Below, piece by piece: positions 1 to 8,147 of a DNA stretch of 64,000 bases. The stretch's first letter is position 1. Each line of letters opens with the position of its first letter. The notes under the pieces are model-generated. The model ran no database searches. It was not told where the DNA came from and worked only from the letters and a program-made list of their open reading frames with translations. The stretch is from Arthrobacter sp. StoSoilB20. Its GTDB lineage: Bacteria; Actinomycetota; Actinomycetes; Actinomycetales; Micrococcaceae. Location: contig NZ_AP024651.1 of the NCBI RefSeq assembly GCF_019977295.1, positions 1,798,001 to 1,862,000 of the forward strand, read 5' to 3'. The translations under genes were made by a program, and so were the position numbers.

Positions 1-676
1 CCGCCTCCTCCAAGGGGAGGCCGGCTCGGAAACCAGCTACGGAACACCTCTGGAAGCAGCCCTGAACTGGCAGAATGCCGGCGCTGAATGGGTTCACATG
101 GTTGACCTCGATGCCGCTTTCGGCCGTGGCAACAACGCCGGCCTCATCAGTGAGGTGGTGAAGCAGCTGAACGTGAAGGTGGAACTGTCCGGAGGATTGC
201 GTGATGACGAGTCGTTGGACCGCGCCCTTGAACTGGGCGTCGCACGCGTGAATCTTGGCACGGCAGCGCTGGAGAACCCGGAATGGACCCGCAGGGCCAT
301 CGACCGCTTTGGTGACAAGATCGCCGTCGGACTCGATGTCCGCGGTACCACCCTGGCCGGGCGCGGCTGGACCAAGGAGGGTGGCGACCTTTGGGAGGTC
401 CTGGCCCGCCTCGAGGATGCCGGCTGCGCACGTTATGTAGTCACGGACGTCACCAAAGACGGAACCTTGCAGGGGCCCAATGTGGAACTGCTGCGTCAAA
501 TGGTGGAGAAGACCGGCAAGCCCGTTGTGGCCTCCGGTGGGATTTCCAGCCTTGAGGACCTCAGGGTGCTGCGTGAACTGGTGCCGCTGGGCGTTGAGGG
601 CGCGATTGTGGGCAAGGCTCTGTACGCCGGTGCCTTCACGCTGCCCGAGGCCCTGGACGTTGCCGGTCGTCGCTGA
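1..676 (+). CDS. priA: PriA, bifunctional HisA/TrpF isomerase (5' end outside window)
   Basis: The protein is read in frame from base 2, so its N-terminus, including the first catalytic Asp, is outside the window. It is a (beta/alpha)8 barrel isomerase of histidine biosynthesis (ProFAR to PRFAR). In actinobacteria lacking trpF it also isomerises phosphoribosylanthranilate. Visible marks are [10 protein letters not shown], the phosphate-binding GGLRDDESL, the second catalytic Asp in [15 protein letters not shown], and ASGGISS followed by [11 protein letters not shown]. The TGA stop overlaps the ATG of the next gene by one base, so the two are probably translationally coupled. The PriA rather than HisA assignment rests on the actinobacterial context. 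Confidence 0.93.
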   Translation, partial: RLLQGEAGSETSYGTPLEAALNWQNAGAEWVHMVDLDAAFGRGNNAGLISEVVKQLNVKVELSGGLRDDESLDRALELGVARVNLGTAALENPEWTRRAIDRFGDKIAVGLDVRGTTLAGRGWTKEGGDLWEVLARLEDAGCARYVVTDVTKDGTLQGPNVELLRQMVEKTGKPVVASGGISSLEDLRVLRELVPLGVEGAIVGKALYAGAFTLPEALDVAGRR

Positions 677-1590
677 TGCCCCACGACGCCGGACACCGGC
701 AAGGTAACCAGGCAGGTTCCGGAAGCCGGCACTTGCCAGGCCACATTGCTGCCGCATTGGCCGGTGCCGGGGGAGCAACCGACTCGGCCGGGCAGCCGTG
801 GGCGGGCAGGAGCCTTAGTGGGGACGATGCCAGGATCCACAACTTTGAGGACGACGACGGAACGGCCGACGCCGGCTACCTCACCGCCATCGCCTCGCTG
901 ATCCAAGGTGCCGGTACCGAGGCCGACGTTGTTGCCTCGCTGGCGACTGCACGGGTATTCGTTCCGGTCGTTGCGCAGTTGGCTGAGGAAGCTGAGGGCG
1001 TCGAGGGGCTGCATGCCGACAAGCAGGCTGATATGGCGTTGGTCACACTCAAGGCGCCCGACGGTCGCAAGGCGATGCCCGTGTTCACTTCTGCTGCTGC
1101 ACTGGAAGCCTGGCACGGCGAAGCCCGTCCCGTGGCGGTTTATGCGGCTCGCGCTGCGCTATCAGCAGTCTCTGAAGGCGCGCAGTTGCTTGTTGTGGAT
1201 CCCGGCTCGGACTTCACGTTCGTGGTCCGGCGCCCTGCCCTGTGGGCCCTCGCCCAGCAGCGGGACTGGACGCCGTCATACCTTGATGATCAACTGGAGT
1301 CTGCTCTCGCTTCAACAGTGTCAACTTTCCGGACGGTCCGCCGGCTCCAGACGCAACCCGGCGCAGGCGTAGCGTCGTTGACAGCCGATGGCCGCACCGT
1401 GTCCGGCGGCGGCTCCGGTCCGGAGTTGCGCGTGGTGCTCTATCTCGAAGATGGCCTCGATGCGGTGGCTGTCCAAGCGCTGGTTGCCCAACTTAACGAG
1501 GCATGGGCGCGGATGGATTCCTTCGCAGAGGGCGTTGACTCCATTGAAGTGAAATTGCAGCGTGCAGCACAGGAGCCTGGGCCGCACTAA
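676..1590 (+). CDS. SseB-family protein
   Basis: This is a 304-residue soluble protein with no signal peptide. Its middle (about residues 70-170, with VFVPVVAQLAEEAEG, DMALVTLKAPDGRKAMPVFTS and LEAWHGEARPVAVYA) resembles the SseB N-terminal domain found next to priA/hisA in many actinobacteria. The function of this family is unknown. The first 55 residues are Gly/Ala-rich and probably disordered. The start overlaps the priA stop (TGATG), which fixes the start and suggests co-expression. No enzymatic motif was recognised. The name follows fold similarity recalled from the family, not a known role. Confidence 0.75.
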   Translation: MPHDAGHRQGNQAGSGSRHLPGHIAAALAGAGGATDSAGQPWAGRSLSGDDARIHNFEDDDGTADAGYLTAIASLIQGAGTEADVVASLATARVFVPVVAQLAEEAEGVEGLHADKQADMALVTLKAPDGRKAMPVFTSAAALEAWHGEARPVAVYAARAALSAVSEGAQLLVVDPGSDFTFVVRRPALWALAQQRDWTPSYLDDQLESALASTVSTFRTVRRLQTQPGAGVASLTADGRTVSGGGSGPELRVVLYLEDGLDAVAVQALVAQLNEAWARMDSFAEGVDSIEVKLQRAAQEPGPH

Positions 1591-1639
1591 CGGCAGCCGG
1601 TTCCCCGGCCTGCCCCGGGGGAACAAGAGGTTTTAGCCA

Positions 1640-2944
1640 GTGAATTTCGCTCTCTACAAAGAGATGCTGTCCATCCGCCCTGTCCGGCGCTTGCTGGTGG
1701 TGGGCATGATCGCGCGTATTCCGCACTCTGCAGCAGGCGTTCTGCTGACCTTGCACATCGTCTTGACTTTGAACCAGGGATACGCCGCCGCGGGCGCGGC
1801 CGCCGCTGTCATGACCATCGGCATTGCCGTGGGCGCGCCGTGGCGGGGCCGAAGGGTTGACACGGTGGGCCTGAGGAAGGCCCTGATTCCTTCCGTGGTC
1901 TCCGAGACCGTGATCTGGTCCATCGTCCCGCACGTTTCCTACGAGTGGCTTCTGCCATTGGTTTTTGTCGGCGGGCTCTTTACCCTGCCGATCTTCAGTG
2001 TTGTGCGTCAGTCGTTGGGCGTCATGGTTGAGGGGGAGCAGCGCCGGTCTGCCTTCGCCCTGGATTCCATTGCCACGGAACTTGTCTTCATGATTGGACC
2101 TGCCGTTGGCGCCATTGTGGCCACGGCCGGTTTCTCGGCGATCGGTCTGACAGCGGTAGGCATCTCGGTGTCGGTGGCTGGCTTGTTCCTCATGTGGTTC
2201 AACCCGCCGACTCGAAGTGAAACCGCCTGCACTCCGGAGGAGTCCGCGGACCGTGCTGCGGCGGACCTCGCTGCCGCGGAGGCGGCGATGGTGGCTTCCG
2301 CGCCGGCGCACGTTCAGGAAGCGGCCTCCGAGATGACGTCTCCAACGTCGCGCAGTGCAGCGCTCAAAAGCCGGGTTGCCAGGAATTTCACCTGGTTCAC
2401 TGCCTCCGTGGCTGCGCTTTTCGCGGTGGCGGCGGGATCGGGCATGGTGCTCAGTGGCTCGGATGTCAGCATCGTTGGCCTGTTGGAACGTGGCGGGCAT
2501 GAGAACCAGATCGGCATCGTGTTCTTTTTCTGGTGCGCATCATCGGTGGTCGGCGGGCTGATTTACGGCTCCATGAAGCGTTCCATTTCGCCCATGCTGC
2601 TCCTGTTGGGAATGGCCGCACTGACCATTCCCATGGGCTTTGCCCAGGACACCTGGACGTTGGCCTTCCTGTCGCTCTTGCCGGGCCTGCTCTGCGCGCC
2701 CGTCCTGTCCGCGTCCTCGGAAAAGGTGGCCGACCTCGTCGATGAGGAACGCCGTGGCGAGGCCATGGGCTGGTATGGCTCTGCCCTCACGGCAGGCGTC
2801 GCCCTTGGCGCTCCTTTGGCCGGCGTCTTCATCGACACGGTTGGTCCTTCCGCCGGCTTTGCGGCCATCGGTTCGGCAGGTGTCCTGCTCTGCGTCGCGG
2901 GTCTGCTCCTGACCTCCTTGCGCCGCCGGGCCGCCCGCGTCTAA
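1640..2944 (+). CDS. MFS transporter
   Basis: A 434-residue polytopic membrane protein with about twelve hydrophobic segments and a long hydrophilic central loop (about residues 190-245, Ala/Glu/Ser-rich) between the two six-helix halves, as in the major facilitator superfamily. The start is a GTG preceded by AAGAGG nine bases upstream. Residues such as GRRVDTVGLRKALIP in the loop after the second helix fit the MFS signature region. The substrate cannot be read from sequence; drug or metabolite export is the usual role of such solo proteins. It follows the SseB gene by 49 bp and is closed by a strong palindrome. Confidence 0.82.
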   Translation: MNFALYKEMLSIRPVRRLLVVGMIARIPHSAAGVLLTLHIVLTLNQGYAAAGAAAAVMTIGIAVGAPWRGRRVDTVGLRKALIPSVVSETVIWSIVPHVSYEWLLPLVFVGGLFTLPIFSVVRQSLGVMVEGEQRRSAFALDSIATELVFMIGPAVGAIVATAGFSAIGLTAVGISVSVAGLFLMWFNPPTRSETACTPEESADRAAADLAAAEAAMVASAPAHVQEAASEMTSPTSRSAALKSRVARNFTWFTASVAALFAVAAGSGMVLSGSDVSIVGLLERGGHENQIGIVFFFWCASSVVGGLIYGSMKRSISPMLLLLGMAALTIPMGFAQDTWTLAFLSLLPGLLCAPVLSASSEKVADLVDEERRGEAMGWYGSALTAGVALGAPLAGVFIDTVGPSAGFAAIGSAGVLLCVAGLLLTSLRRRAARV

Positions 2945-2973
2945 TCGCATCAACTGCGGTCCAAACGGACAAA

Positions 2974-3006
2974 CCGGAAGAACCGGAAGAACCGGAAGAA
3001 CCGGGC
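2974..3006 (+). repeat. 9-bp direct tandem repeat after MFS gene
   Basis: The unit ACCGGAAGA is repeated about three and a half times head to tail just after the MFS stop codon and before the terminator palindrome. It is non-coding and typical of slippage expansion. Confidence 0.8.
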
Positions 3007-3045
3007 GAACCAGACAGCTGACAAAGCCGGACAAGCAGGGAACGC

Positions 3046-3085
3046 ACGACGGCGGGTCGACCACATGTGGTCGACCCGCCGTCGT
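3046..3085. terminator. Bidirectional terminator palindrome
   Basis: This is a perfect 20-bp inverted repeat (left arm 3046-3065, right arm 3066-3085) centred on ACATGT, lying between the convergent MFS and DUF1844 genes. It lacks a long U-tract on either side, but its stability and placement suggest a shared terminator. Confidence 0.7.
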
Positions 3086-3107
3086 TGATTCCTGGGGGAG
3101 TTGGGGG

Positions 3108-3506
3108 CTAGTTAACCGGTCCGGTGAACTTCTCACCCGGGCCCTTGCCCGGGGCGTCCGGGATGAGCGAGGCTTCGCGGAATGCCAATTGCAGTGAGCG
3201 AAGGCCGTCGCGCAACGGACCAGCGTGCTGGGACCCGATCTCCGGGGCAGCCGCCGACACGAGGCCGGCCAGGGCTGTGATCAGCTTGCGGGCTTCGTCG
3301 AGGTCCTTGAGGTCCTCTGCGTTGGGGCCGTCCGCCAGGCCTACCTTCACCGCAGCTGCGCTCATCAAGTGAACGGCGCCAGTGGTGATGACTTCCACGG
3401 CCGGTACTTCAGCGATGTCGCGGATCTGCTGGGAAACACCGGAATCGGTGGCAGGCGCGGCGTCTTCGCTGTAGGAGTTGCGGGAATTGCTGTCTTCAGT
3501 GCTCAT
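3108..3506 (-). CDS. DUF1844 domain protein
   Basis: A 132-residue acidic protein. The open frame runs further upstream, but the ATG at 3506 gives the natural family N-terminus (MSTEDSNSRN); upstream codons enter the infC leader and show no domain. After about 25 disordered residues, it carries the all-alpha DUF1844 core: an IRDIAEVPAVEVITTGAVHL helix, AAVKVGLADG, and a C-terminal helical stretch ending in Pro/Gly. DUF1844 genes commonly sit beside infC in actinobacteria. The function is unknown. It is divergent from infC and convergent with the MFS gene. Confidence 0.82.
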   Translation of the reverse strand: MSTEDSNSRNSYSEDAAPATDSGVSQQIRDIAEVPAVEVITTGAVHLMSAAAVKVGLADGPNAEDLKDLDEARKLITALAGLVSAAAPEIGSQHAGPLRDGLRSLQLAFREASLIPDAPGKGPGEKFTGPVN

Positions 3507-3871
3507 ACTGGTAAGCTTGTCACAGACCGACTGGAAGTCGTTATTCATGGCCAGAAGTTCAGGGCCAACATCAGCAGTAATGGTCCCGCCGCGTGCAATG
3601 TGCACTTGGCGGGTTGTTTCTGTAGAATTGTCTTTCAGTTTGCAAGCGGAGTTCTCTCCCACCCGCGTCAGCCGTTTCCCTTCAGGGACATGATCCCTTC
3701 GGGGACAAGAGGTTGCCGGGTACCTGGTCGGACACTTGGGTGGCACAGCCACCCGAAGTGCGTACTCCCTGTAGGGGCAGTGCAGCCGATCTTCGAGGCC
3801 TTCGATTGCGCCAGCAATTGGGGGCCTTCTCTATTTGCCGGTGAACTCACCACAACCACAGGAGCTTTAAC
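3507..3871 (+). other. 365-bp infC leader/intergenic region
   Basis: There is no convincing gene here. A TGTAGAAT extended -10 lies near 3621-3628, which would leave a 5' leader of about 240 nt before infC. The leader holds several short inverted segments, such as GGGTGGCACAGCCACCC around 3734-3750. Long leaders that bind L20 or otherwise regulate infC-rpmI-rplT are known in other bacteria. Whether this one is such an element cannot be told by eye. Confidence 0.45.
3860..3864 (+). promoter_or_regulatory. Shine-Dalgarno AGGAG that fixes the infC start
   Basis: AGGAG lies 7 nt before the ATT at 3872. The next in-frame ATG/GTG candidate, GTG at 3914, has no such site, so this motif decides for the non-canonical start. 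Confidence 0.85.
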
Positions 3872-4984
3872 ATTAGCGAGCCAAGAATCAATGAGCGTAT
3901 CCGCGTCCCCGAGGTGCGGTTGGTCGGCCCTGCCGGCGAACAGGTAGGAATTGTCCGCATCGAGGACGCCCTGCGTCTTGCTGCCGAATCCGATCTCGAT
4001 CTCGTTGAAGTTGCCCCGCAGGCTAAGCCTCCTGTTTGCAAGTTGATGGACTTCGGCAAGTACAAGTACGAGGCTGCAGTCAAGGCCCGCGAAGCCCGCA
4101 AGAACCAGACCAACACGGTTCTGAAGGAAATTCGCTTCCGCCTCAAGATCGACAAGCACGACTACGAAACCAAGCGCGGTCACGCCCTTCGGTTCCTCGG
4201 TGCAGGTGACAAGGTCAAGGCCATGATCCAGTTCCGTGGCCGTGAGCAGCAGCGTCCCGAGATGGGCATCCGCCTTCTCCAGAAGTTTGCCGAAGATGTT
4301 GCCGAGGTTGGCATCGTAGAGTCCAGCCCGCGCATCGATGGCCGCAACATGGTCATGGTGATCGGTCCGCTGAAGAACAAGGCCGAAGCCAAGGCAGAAG
4401 CCCGCCGCGCGGCACAGCGTGCAGAAGCCAAGGCCCAGAACGAGGCCAAGGCTTCCGGACGCGTGGACACCGACGGTGACCAGGCTCCGCTGACCCAGAG
4501 CTTGGGCGACCTTCTTCCGGCCGGCCTGCTGGTTGGCGAAGAGGAGACCACGCAGGAAACTCCCGAGGCTCCTGAGGTTGAAGCAGCCGAAGTCCAAGAG
4601 GCTCCGGTTGTTGAAGAAGCCCCGGCAGCGGAAGAGGCAACGCCAGCCGAGGAAGCTCCTGTTGCAGAGGAAGCTCCGGCACCCGTTGTTGAAGAAGCAC
4701 CCGTAGTCAAGGAAGCTCCGGCTCCCAAGGCTGAACCGGCCAAGGCTGAACCGGCCAAGGCAGCACCTGCAAAGGCTACTCCGGCCCAAAAGGCTCCGGC
4801 TGAGAAGGCTCCGGCAGCGAAGGCTGCCCCGGTTGAAACTCCGAAGCCTGTGGTCCCGGCCGCTCCGAAGCCTGCAGTTCCTGCGGCTCCGAAGCCCATG
4901 GCCAAGCCGGCAGCTCCCAAGCCGGCAGCTCGGCCCGCGGCCCCCAAGGCCGCGCCGAAGCCTGCGTCACGCAAGACCAACTAG
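3872..4984 (+). CDS. infC: Translation initiation factor IF-3
   Basis: IF-3 binds the 30S subunit, prevents 70S association and proofreads initiator tRNA and start codons. Reading from ATT at 3872 gives the standard N-terminus [19 protein letters not shown]. Starting at GTG 3914 would lose 14 conserved residues. The N-domain (to about residue 85) contains [21 protein letters not shown]; the linker and C-domain contain [14 protein letters not shown] and [12 protein letters not shown]. The core ends near residue 190. A further 180 residues form an Ala/Pro/Glu/Lys-rich tail, long for the family (usually about 180-200 aa in total). AUU starts allow IF-3 to control its own synthesis. It is first in the infC-rpmI-rplT cluster. 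Confidence 0.96.
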   Translation: MSEPRINERIRVPEVRLVGPAGEQVGIVRIEDALRLAAESDLDLVEVAPQAKPPVCKLMDFGKYKYEAAVKAREARKNQTNTVLKEIRFRLKIDKHDYETKRGHALRFLGAGDKVKAMIQFRGREQQRPEMGIRLLQKFAEDVAEVGIVESSPRIDGRNMVMVIGPLKNKAEAKAEARRAAQRAEAKAQNEAKASGRVDTDGDQAPLTQSLGDLLPAGLLVGEEETTQETPEAPEVEAAEVQEAPVVEEAPAAEEATPAEEAPVAEEAPAPVVEEAPVVKEAPAPKAEPAKAEPAKAAPAKATPAQKAPAEKAPAAKAAPVETPKPVVPAAPKPAVPAAPKPMAKPAAPKPAARPAAPKAAPKPASRKTN

Positions 4985-5029
4985 TTCAACGCCGCGGAGG
5001 CCCCGCCTCCACCGGCAAGCAACCAGCAC

Positions 5030-5049
5030 GCCGGCCCTCGCGGGCCGGC
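5030..5049 (+). other. GC-rich hairpin between infC and rpmI
   Basis: A perfect 8-bp stem GCCGGCCC/GGGCCGGC with a TCGC loop, without a following T-run. It may be an mRNA processing or partial attenuation structure between infC and rpmI. The role is inferred. Confidence 0.5.
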
Positions 5050-5101
5050 TGCGCGAAAGAATCGCGGACTCGTCCGTGGATACGTAAGGAGATCGGTTCC
5101 C

Positions 5102-5296
5102 ATGCCGAAGATGAAGACCCACAGCGGTGCTAAGAAGCGCTTCAAGCTGACCGGTACCGGCAAGCTGAAGCGCCAGCAGGCCAACCGCCGTCACTACCTG
5201 GAGCACAAGTCCTCCAGGCTGACCCGTCGCCTCGCCGGCGACAAGCTCGTCTTCAAGGGCGATGCCAAGGTCATCAAGAAGATGCTCGGCGTCTAA
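5102..5296 (+). CDS. rpmI: 50S ribosomal protein L35
   Basis: A 64-residue, very basic protein starting [20 protein letters not shown], the hallmark of bL35, with the usual [10 protein letters not shown] segment in the middle. The length is normal. The ATG is preceded by AAGGAG 13 nt upstream (5087-5092). It lies 117 bp after infC and 119 bp before rplT in the conserved order. It is a structural component of the large subunit. Confidence 0.97.
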   Translation: MPKMKTHSGAKKRFKLTGTGKLKRQQANRRHYLEHKSSRLTRRLAGDKLVFKGDAKVIKKMLGV

Positions 5297-5402
5297 GTTC
5301 CAAGTTCTTTGGTTACTGCCATCCGGCAGTGGCCGACTACACCAAAAGCCTTCTCAGGCCGGCCGGGTTTCCGGCAGTAGCAGCTTGGGATAAAGATTTC
5401 TG

Positions 5403-5407
5403 AAGGA
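5403..5407 (+). promoter_or_regulatory. Shine-Dalgarno for rplT GTG start
   Basis: AAGGA(G) stands 8 nt before the GTG at 5416. It confirms GTG as the start that yields the invariant N-terminus MARVKR of L20. Confidence 0.8.
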
Positions 5408-5415
5408 GTACGCAC

Positions 5416-6090
5416 GTGGCACGTGTGAAGCGGGCGGTAAACGCCCACAAGAAGCGCCGGGTTGTCCTCGAACGCGCCAAGGGTTACCGCGGTCAGCGTT
5501 CGCGCCTGTACCGCAAGGCCAAAGAGCAGCTGCTGCACTCGTTTGTGTACAGCTACGGTGACCGCCGTAAGAAGAAGGGTGACTTCCGTCGCCTCTGGAT
5601 CCAGCGTATCAACGCTGCATCCCGCGCCAACGGCCTCACCTACAACCGTCTCATCCAGGGCCTGAAGGCCGCTGAGGTTGAGGTTGACCGCCGTATGCTG
5701 GCCGAGCTGGCCGTCTCTGACGCCAACGCTTTCGCCGCTCTGGTGAACGTTGCAAAGGCTGCACTTCCGGCTGACACGTCCGCTCCGGCCGCCAAGGCCG
5801 AGGCTGCTCCGAAGGCTGCAAAGGTTGCTCCGGCTGCTGCGACGGCAACGGCCGTCAAGGCTGTCGTTTCCGAGAAGCCGGCCATCGATGGCGCAGTTGC
5901 CGCTGATGGCGACGAGGCTCCGGAAGGCTACGCCATCAAGGGCAACGCCGAGTCCAAGAAGTACCACGTTCCGGGTTCCACCTGGTACAACACCACCGCT
6001 GCTGAATACTGGTTCTCCACCGTTGAGGCTGCAAAGGCTGCCGGCTTCGAGCCTGCAGGTGGCGAAGCACGCCAGCAGATCAAGAACTAG
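5416..6090 (+). CDS. rplT: 50S ribosomal protein L20 with C-terminal extra domain
   Basis: Residues 1 to about 118 are canonical bL20 ([53 protein letters not shown]), an early 23S-binding assembly protein. The protein is 224 residues, roughly 100 longer than usual. After an Ala/Pro/Lys linker (about 119-165) comes a globular module at about 170-218 containing [18 protein letters not shown] and [18 protein letters not shown]. This matches the pattern of the small sunset-type domain seen in other actinobacterial proteins (recalled, not searched). The function of the added domain is unknown. Codon use stays uniform to the stop, so it is a true fusion. Confidence 0.95.
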   Translation: MARVKRAVNAHKKRRVVLERAKGYRGQRSRLYRKAKEQLLHSFVYSYGDRRKKKGDFRRLWIQRINAASRANGLTYNRLIQGLKAAEVEVDRRMLAELAVSDANAFAALVNVAKAALPADTSAPAAKAEAAPKAAKVAPAAATATAVKAVVSEKPAIDGAVAADGDEAPEGYAIKGNAESKKYHVPGSTWYNTTAAEYWFSTVEAAKAAGFEPAGGEARQQIKN

Positions 6091-6103
6091 TCGCAACTGC
6101 CAC

Positions 6104-6109
6104 TAAAGT
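6104..6109 (+). promoter_or_regulatory. -10 hexamer of probable leaderless trmH promoter
   Basis: TAAAGT is followed by a 7-nt spacer and the ATG at 6117. Transcription would begin at or next to the start codon. No Shine-Dalgarno is present. Confidence 0.55.
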
Positions 6110-6116
6110 TCTTTAT

Positions 6117-7028
6117 ATGAACCAAACCGGGCGCCCGCAAGACTTTCCGATGACCAACCCCCGAGCAGATCGGGTGAGGGACGTCGCCAAGCTTGCCGGG
6201 CGCCCGGCGCGTTTAAAACGCGGGCGCTTCCTGGCCGAGGGTCCGCAAGCGGTGCGTGAGGCGTTGAGCCTGCACCGCGAGCGTGCCGCGGCGGGAGGTT
6301 CCGCCGTCGTGCATGAAGTCTTTGCCAGCGAAGCGTGCCTGGACCGTCTACCGGAACTCGCCGAGCTCGCCCTGGGTACTCCTCTCCGGCTGGCCAGTGA
6401 CGAAGTCCTGGCAGCCATGGCAGATACAGTCAATCCGCAGGGGATTGTGGCTGTGTGCAGCTTTGTGGACGTCACCCTTGAATCAGTACTCGACGCCGGC
6501 CCGCGCCTGATCGCGGTCATGTGCCAGGTCCGGGACCCCGGCAATGCCGGTACTGTCCTTCGTGCTGCCGATGCCGCAGGCGCCGATGCCGTGGTGCTGA
6601 CAGGTTCCAGCGTGGATATTTACAACCCCAAGGCTGTCCGGTCCACAGCCGGTTCGCTGTTCCACCTTCCAGTGGTGCTCGGCGCCGATGTGGAGGACCT
6701 CGTGGAGCGTTGCCGTGAGCGGGGTATTGGCATCCTGGCCGCTGATGGCTACGGGACCGTCAACCTGGACAAGCTCCAGGACGAGAATGCTGCTCGAAGG
6801 CTTGGAAACGGTTCCGTTGCCTCTGAGTATGCCCTCGAAGCCCCTACAGCGTGGCTGTTCGGCAATGAGGCGCAGGGTTTGTCGGATGATGAACTGGCAC
6901 TTGCCGATCACCGGGTGGCTGTCCCCGTTTACGGAGCGGCTGAGAGTTTGAACCTGGGAACGGCGGCGACAGTATGCCTCTACGCCAGTGCACGCTCCCA
7001 GCAGGGCGTCACAGTGGGGAATGTCTAA
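6117..7028 (+). CDS. SpoU/TrmH-family RNA 2'-O-methyltransferase
   Basis: A 303-residue protein. Residues 10-110 form the L30e-like substrate-binding domain (RFLAEGPQAVREAL). The C-terminal two thirds are the SPOUT knot, with motif 1 VRDPGNAGTVLRAADAAGAD, motif 2 AWLFGNEAQGLSDDE and motif 3 VPVYGAAESLNLGTAA. Enzymes of this type transfer a methyl group from SAM to ribose 2'-OH in 23S rRNA or tRNA. The target base cannot be read here. The position directly after rplT matches the tsnR-like gene of other actinobacteria. A later ATG at 6150 is possible, but the TAAAGT box favours 6117. Confidence 0.88.
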   Translation: MNQTGRPQDFPMTNPRADRVRDVAKLAGRPARLKRGRFLAEGPQAVREALSLHRERAAAGGSAVVHEVFASEACLDRLPELAELALGTPLRLASDEVLAAMADTVNPQGIVAVCSFVDVTLESVLDAGPRLIAVMCQVRDPGNAGTVLRAADAAGADAVVLTGSSVDIYNPKAVRSTAGSLFHLPVVLGADVEDLVERCRERGIGILAADGYGTVNLDKLQDENAARRLGNGSVASEYALEAPTAWLFGNEAQGLSDDELALADHRVAVPVYGAAESLNLGTAATVCLYASARSQQGVTVGNV

Positions 7029-7128
7029 AGACCGCCTCCCCGGGTACGGTAATGCATGCGGGATCAGACGATGACGACTCTTCTTGGCTCATGACATTCC
7101 TTCCCAAACCCGAAGAGGTGAAGCTTTC

Positions 7129-8058
7129 GTGGCTGCAGGTGGCGGTACCAAAGCGATTGTGGCGGCTCTGGCTGCCAATCTGACCATTGCTGTCCTGAAA
7201 TTTATTGCGTTCTTTTTGACGGCATCATCGTCCATGCTTGCCGAAGCCATCCACTCGGTGGCGGACTCCGGCAACCAGCTTCTTCTGCTGGTGGGCGGTA
7301 AGCGTGCCAAGCGCGCGGCGAGCCCGGAACATCCATTCGGTTACGGCCGCGAACGGTACATCTACGCTTTCATCGTCTCGATCGTGTTGTTCAGCGTCGG
7401 TGGCCTGTTCGCCCTGTATGAGGCCTGGGAGAAGTTCCAGCACCCCCATGGCATCGAGGGAGACTTTTGGTGGGTGCCGCTGGCTGTCCTGGTGGGTGCC
7501 ATCCTGGCTGAGTCGTTCTCGTTCCGCACAGCGATTATCGAATCGAACCACATCCGCGGGAAGCAGTCATGGGTGAAGTTTGTCCGCAACGCCAAGCAGC
7601 CGGAACTTCCTGTCATCCTCCTGGAGGACTTCGGCGCGCTCCTTGGCTTGCTCTTCGCGTTGTTCGGTGTGAGCATGACGCTGGCTACCGGAAATGGTGT
7701 CTGGGATGCCCTGGGTACAGCCATGATCGGACTCCTGCTGGTGGCTATTGCGGTGATACTTGCGGTGGAAACGAAGTCCCTGTTGCTGGGGGAGTCGGCT
7801 ACCAAAGAGGACGTCCAACGTATTACTGAAGCGTTGGAAGCGGACGGAACCCGCATCATCCACCTCAAGACGTTGCACTTGGGCCCGGAGGAACTGCTGG
7901 TGGCGGCCAAGATCTCCATGGGAGCCTCTGAAACGGGGCAGGAGATTGCCAAGGGGATCGACGACGCCGAACAGCGGATCCGCGCAGCTGTCCCCATTGC
8001 GAGGGTCATCTACCTGGAGCCGGACATCGTACGCGTTCAGGCACCTGGGCTGGGCTGA
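7129..8058 (+). CDS. Cation diffusion facilitator family transporter
   Basis: A 309-residue protein with about six hydrophobic segments and a cytoplasmic C-terminal domain (about residues 215-305, with HLKTLHLGPEELLVAAKISM), as in CDF divalent metal/proton antiporters. The metal-site signature SMLAEAIHSVADSGNQ is in the second helix and LLEDFGALLG in the fifth. The GTG at 7129 was chosen because AGAGGTG precedes it by 8 nt and the protein then begins MAAGGGTKAI. An upstream in-frame TTG at 7084 has no ribosome site. The metal (Zn, Co, Fe or Mn) is not deducible. It is convergent with the next MFS gene. Confidence 0.88.
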   Translation: MAAGGGTKAIVAALAANLTIAVLKFIAFFLTASSSMLAEAIHSVADSGNQLLLLVGGKRAKRAASPEHPFGYGRERYIYAFIVSIVLFSVGGLFALYEAWEKFQHPHGIEGDFWWVPLAVLVGAILAESFSFRTAIIESNHIRGKQSWVKFVRNAKQPELPVILLEDFGALLGLLFALFGVSMTLATGNGVWDALGTAMIGLLLVAIAVILAVETKSLLLGESATKEDVQRITEALEADGTRIIHLKTLHLGPEELLVAAKISMGASETGQEIAKGIDDAEQRIRAAVPIARVIYLEPDIVRVQAPGLG

Positions 8059-8073
8059 CGTAGACCACAAGGC

Positions 8074-8114
8074 AATGAAGAGGGGCTCCGCGCAAAGCGG
8101 AGCCCCTCTTCATT
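8074..8114. terminator. Bidirectional terminator
   Basis: A perfect 18-bp stem (8074-8091 with 8097-8114) and 5-nt loop GCAAA, A-rich on the left and T-rich on the right, between the convergent CDF and MFS genes. Each strand ends in a short U-run, so it can serve both. Confidence 0.9.
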
Positions 8115-8147
8115 TGCCCATGTTCCGGGCGGTGCTGCTGTTTGCCA

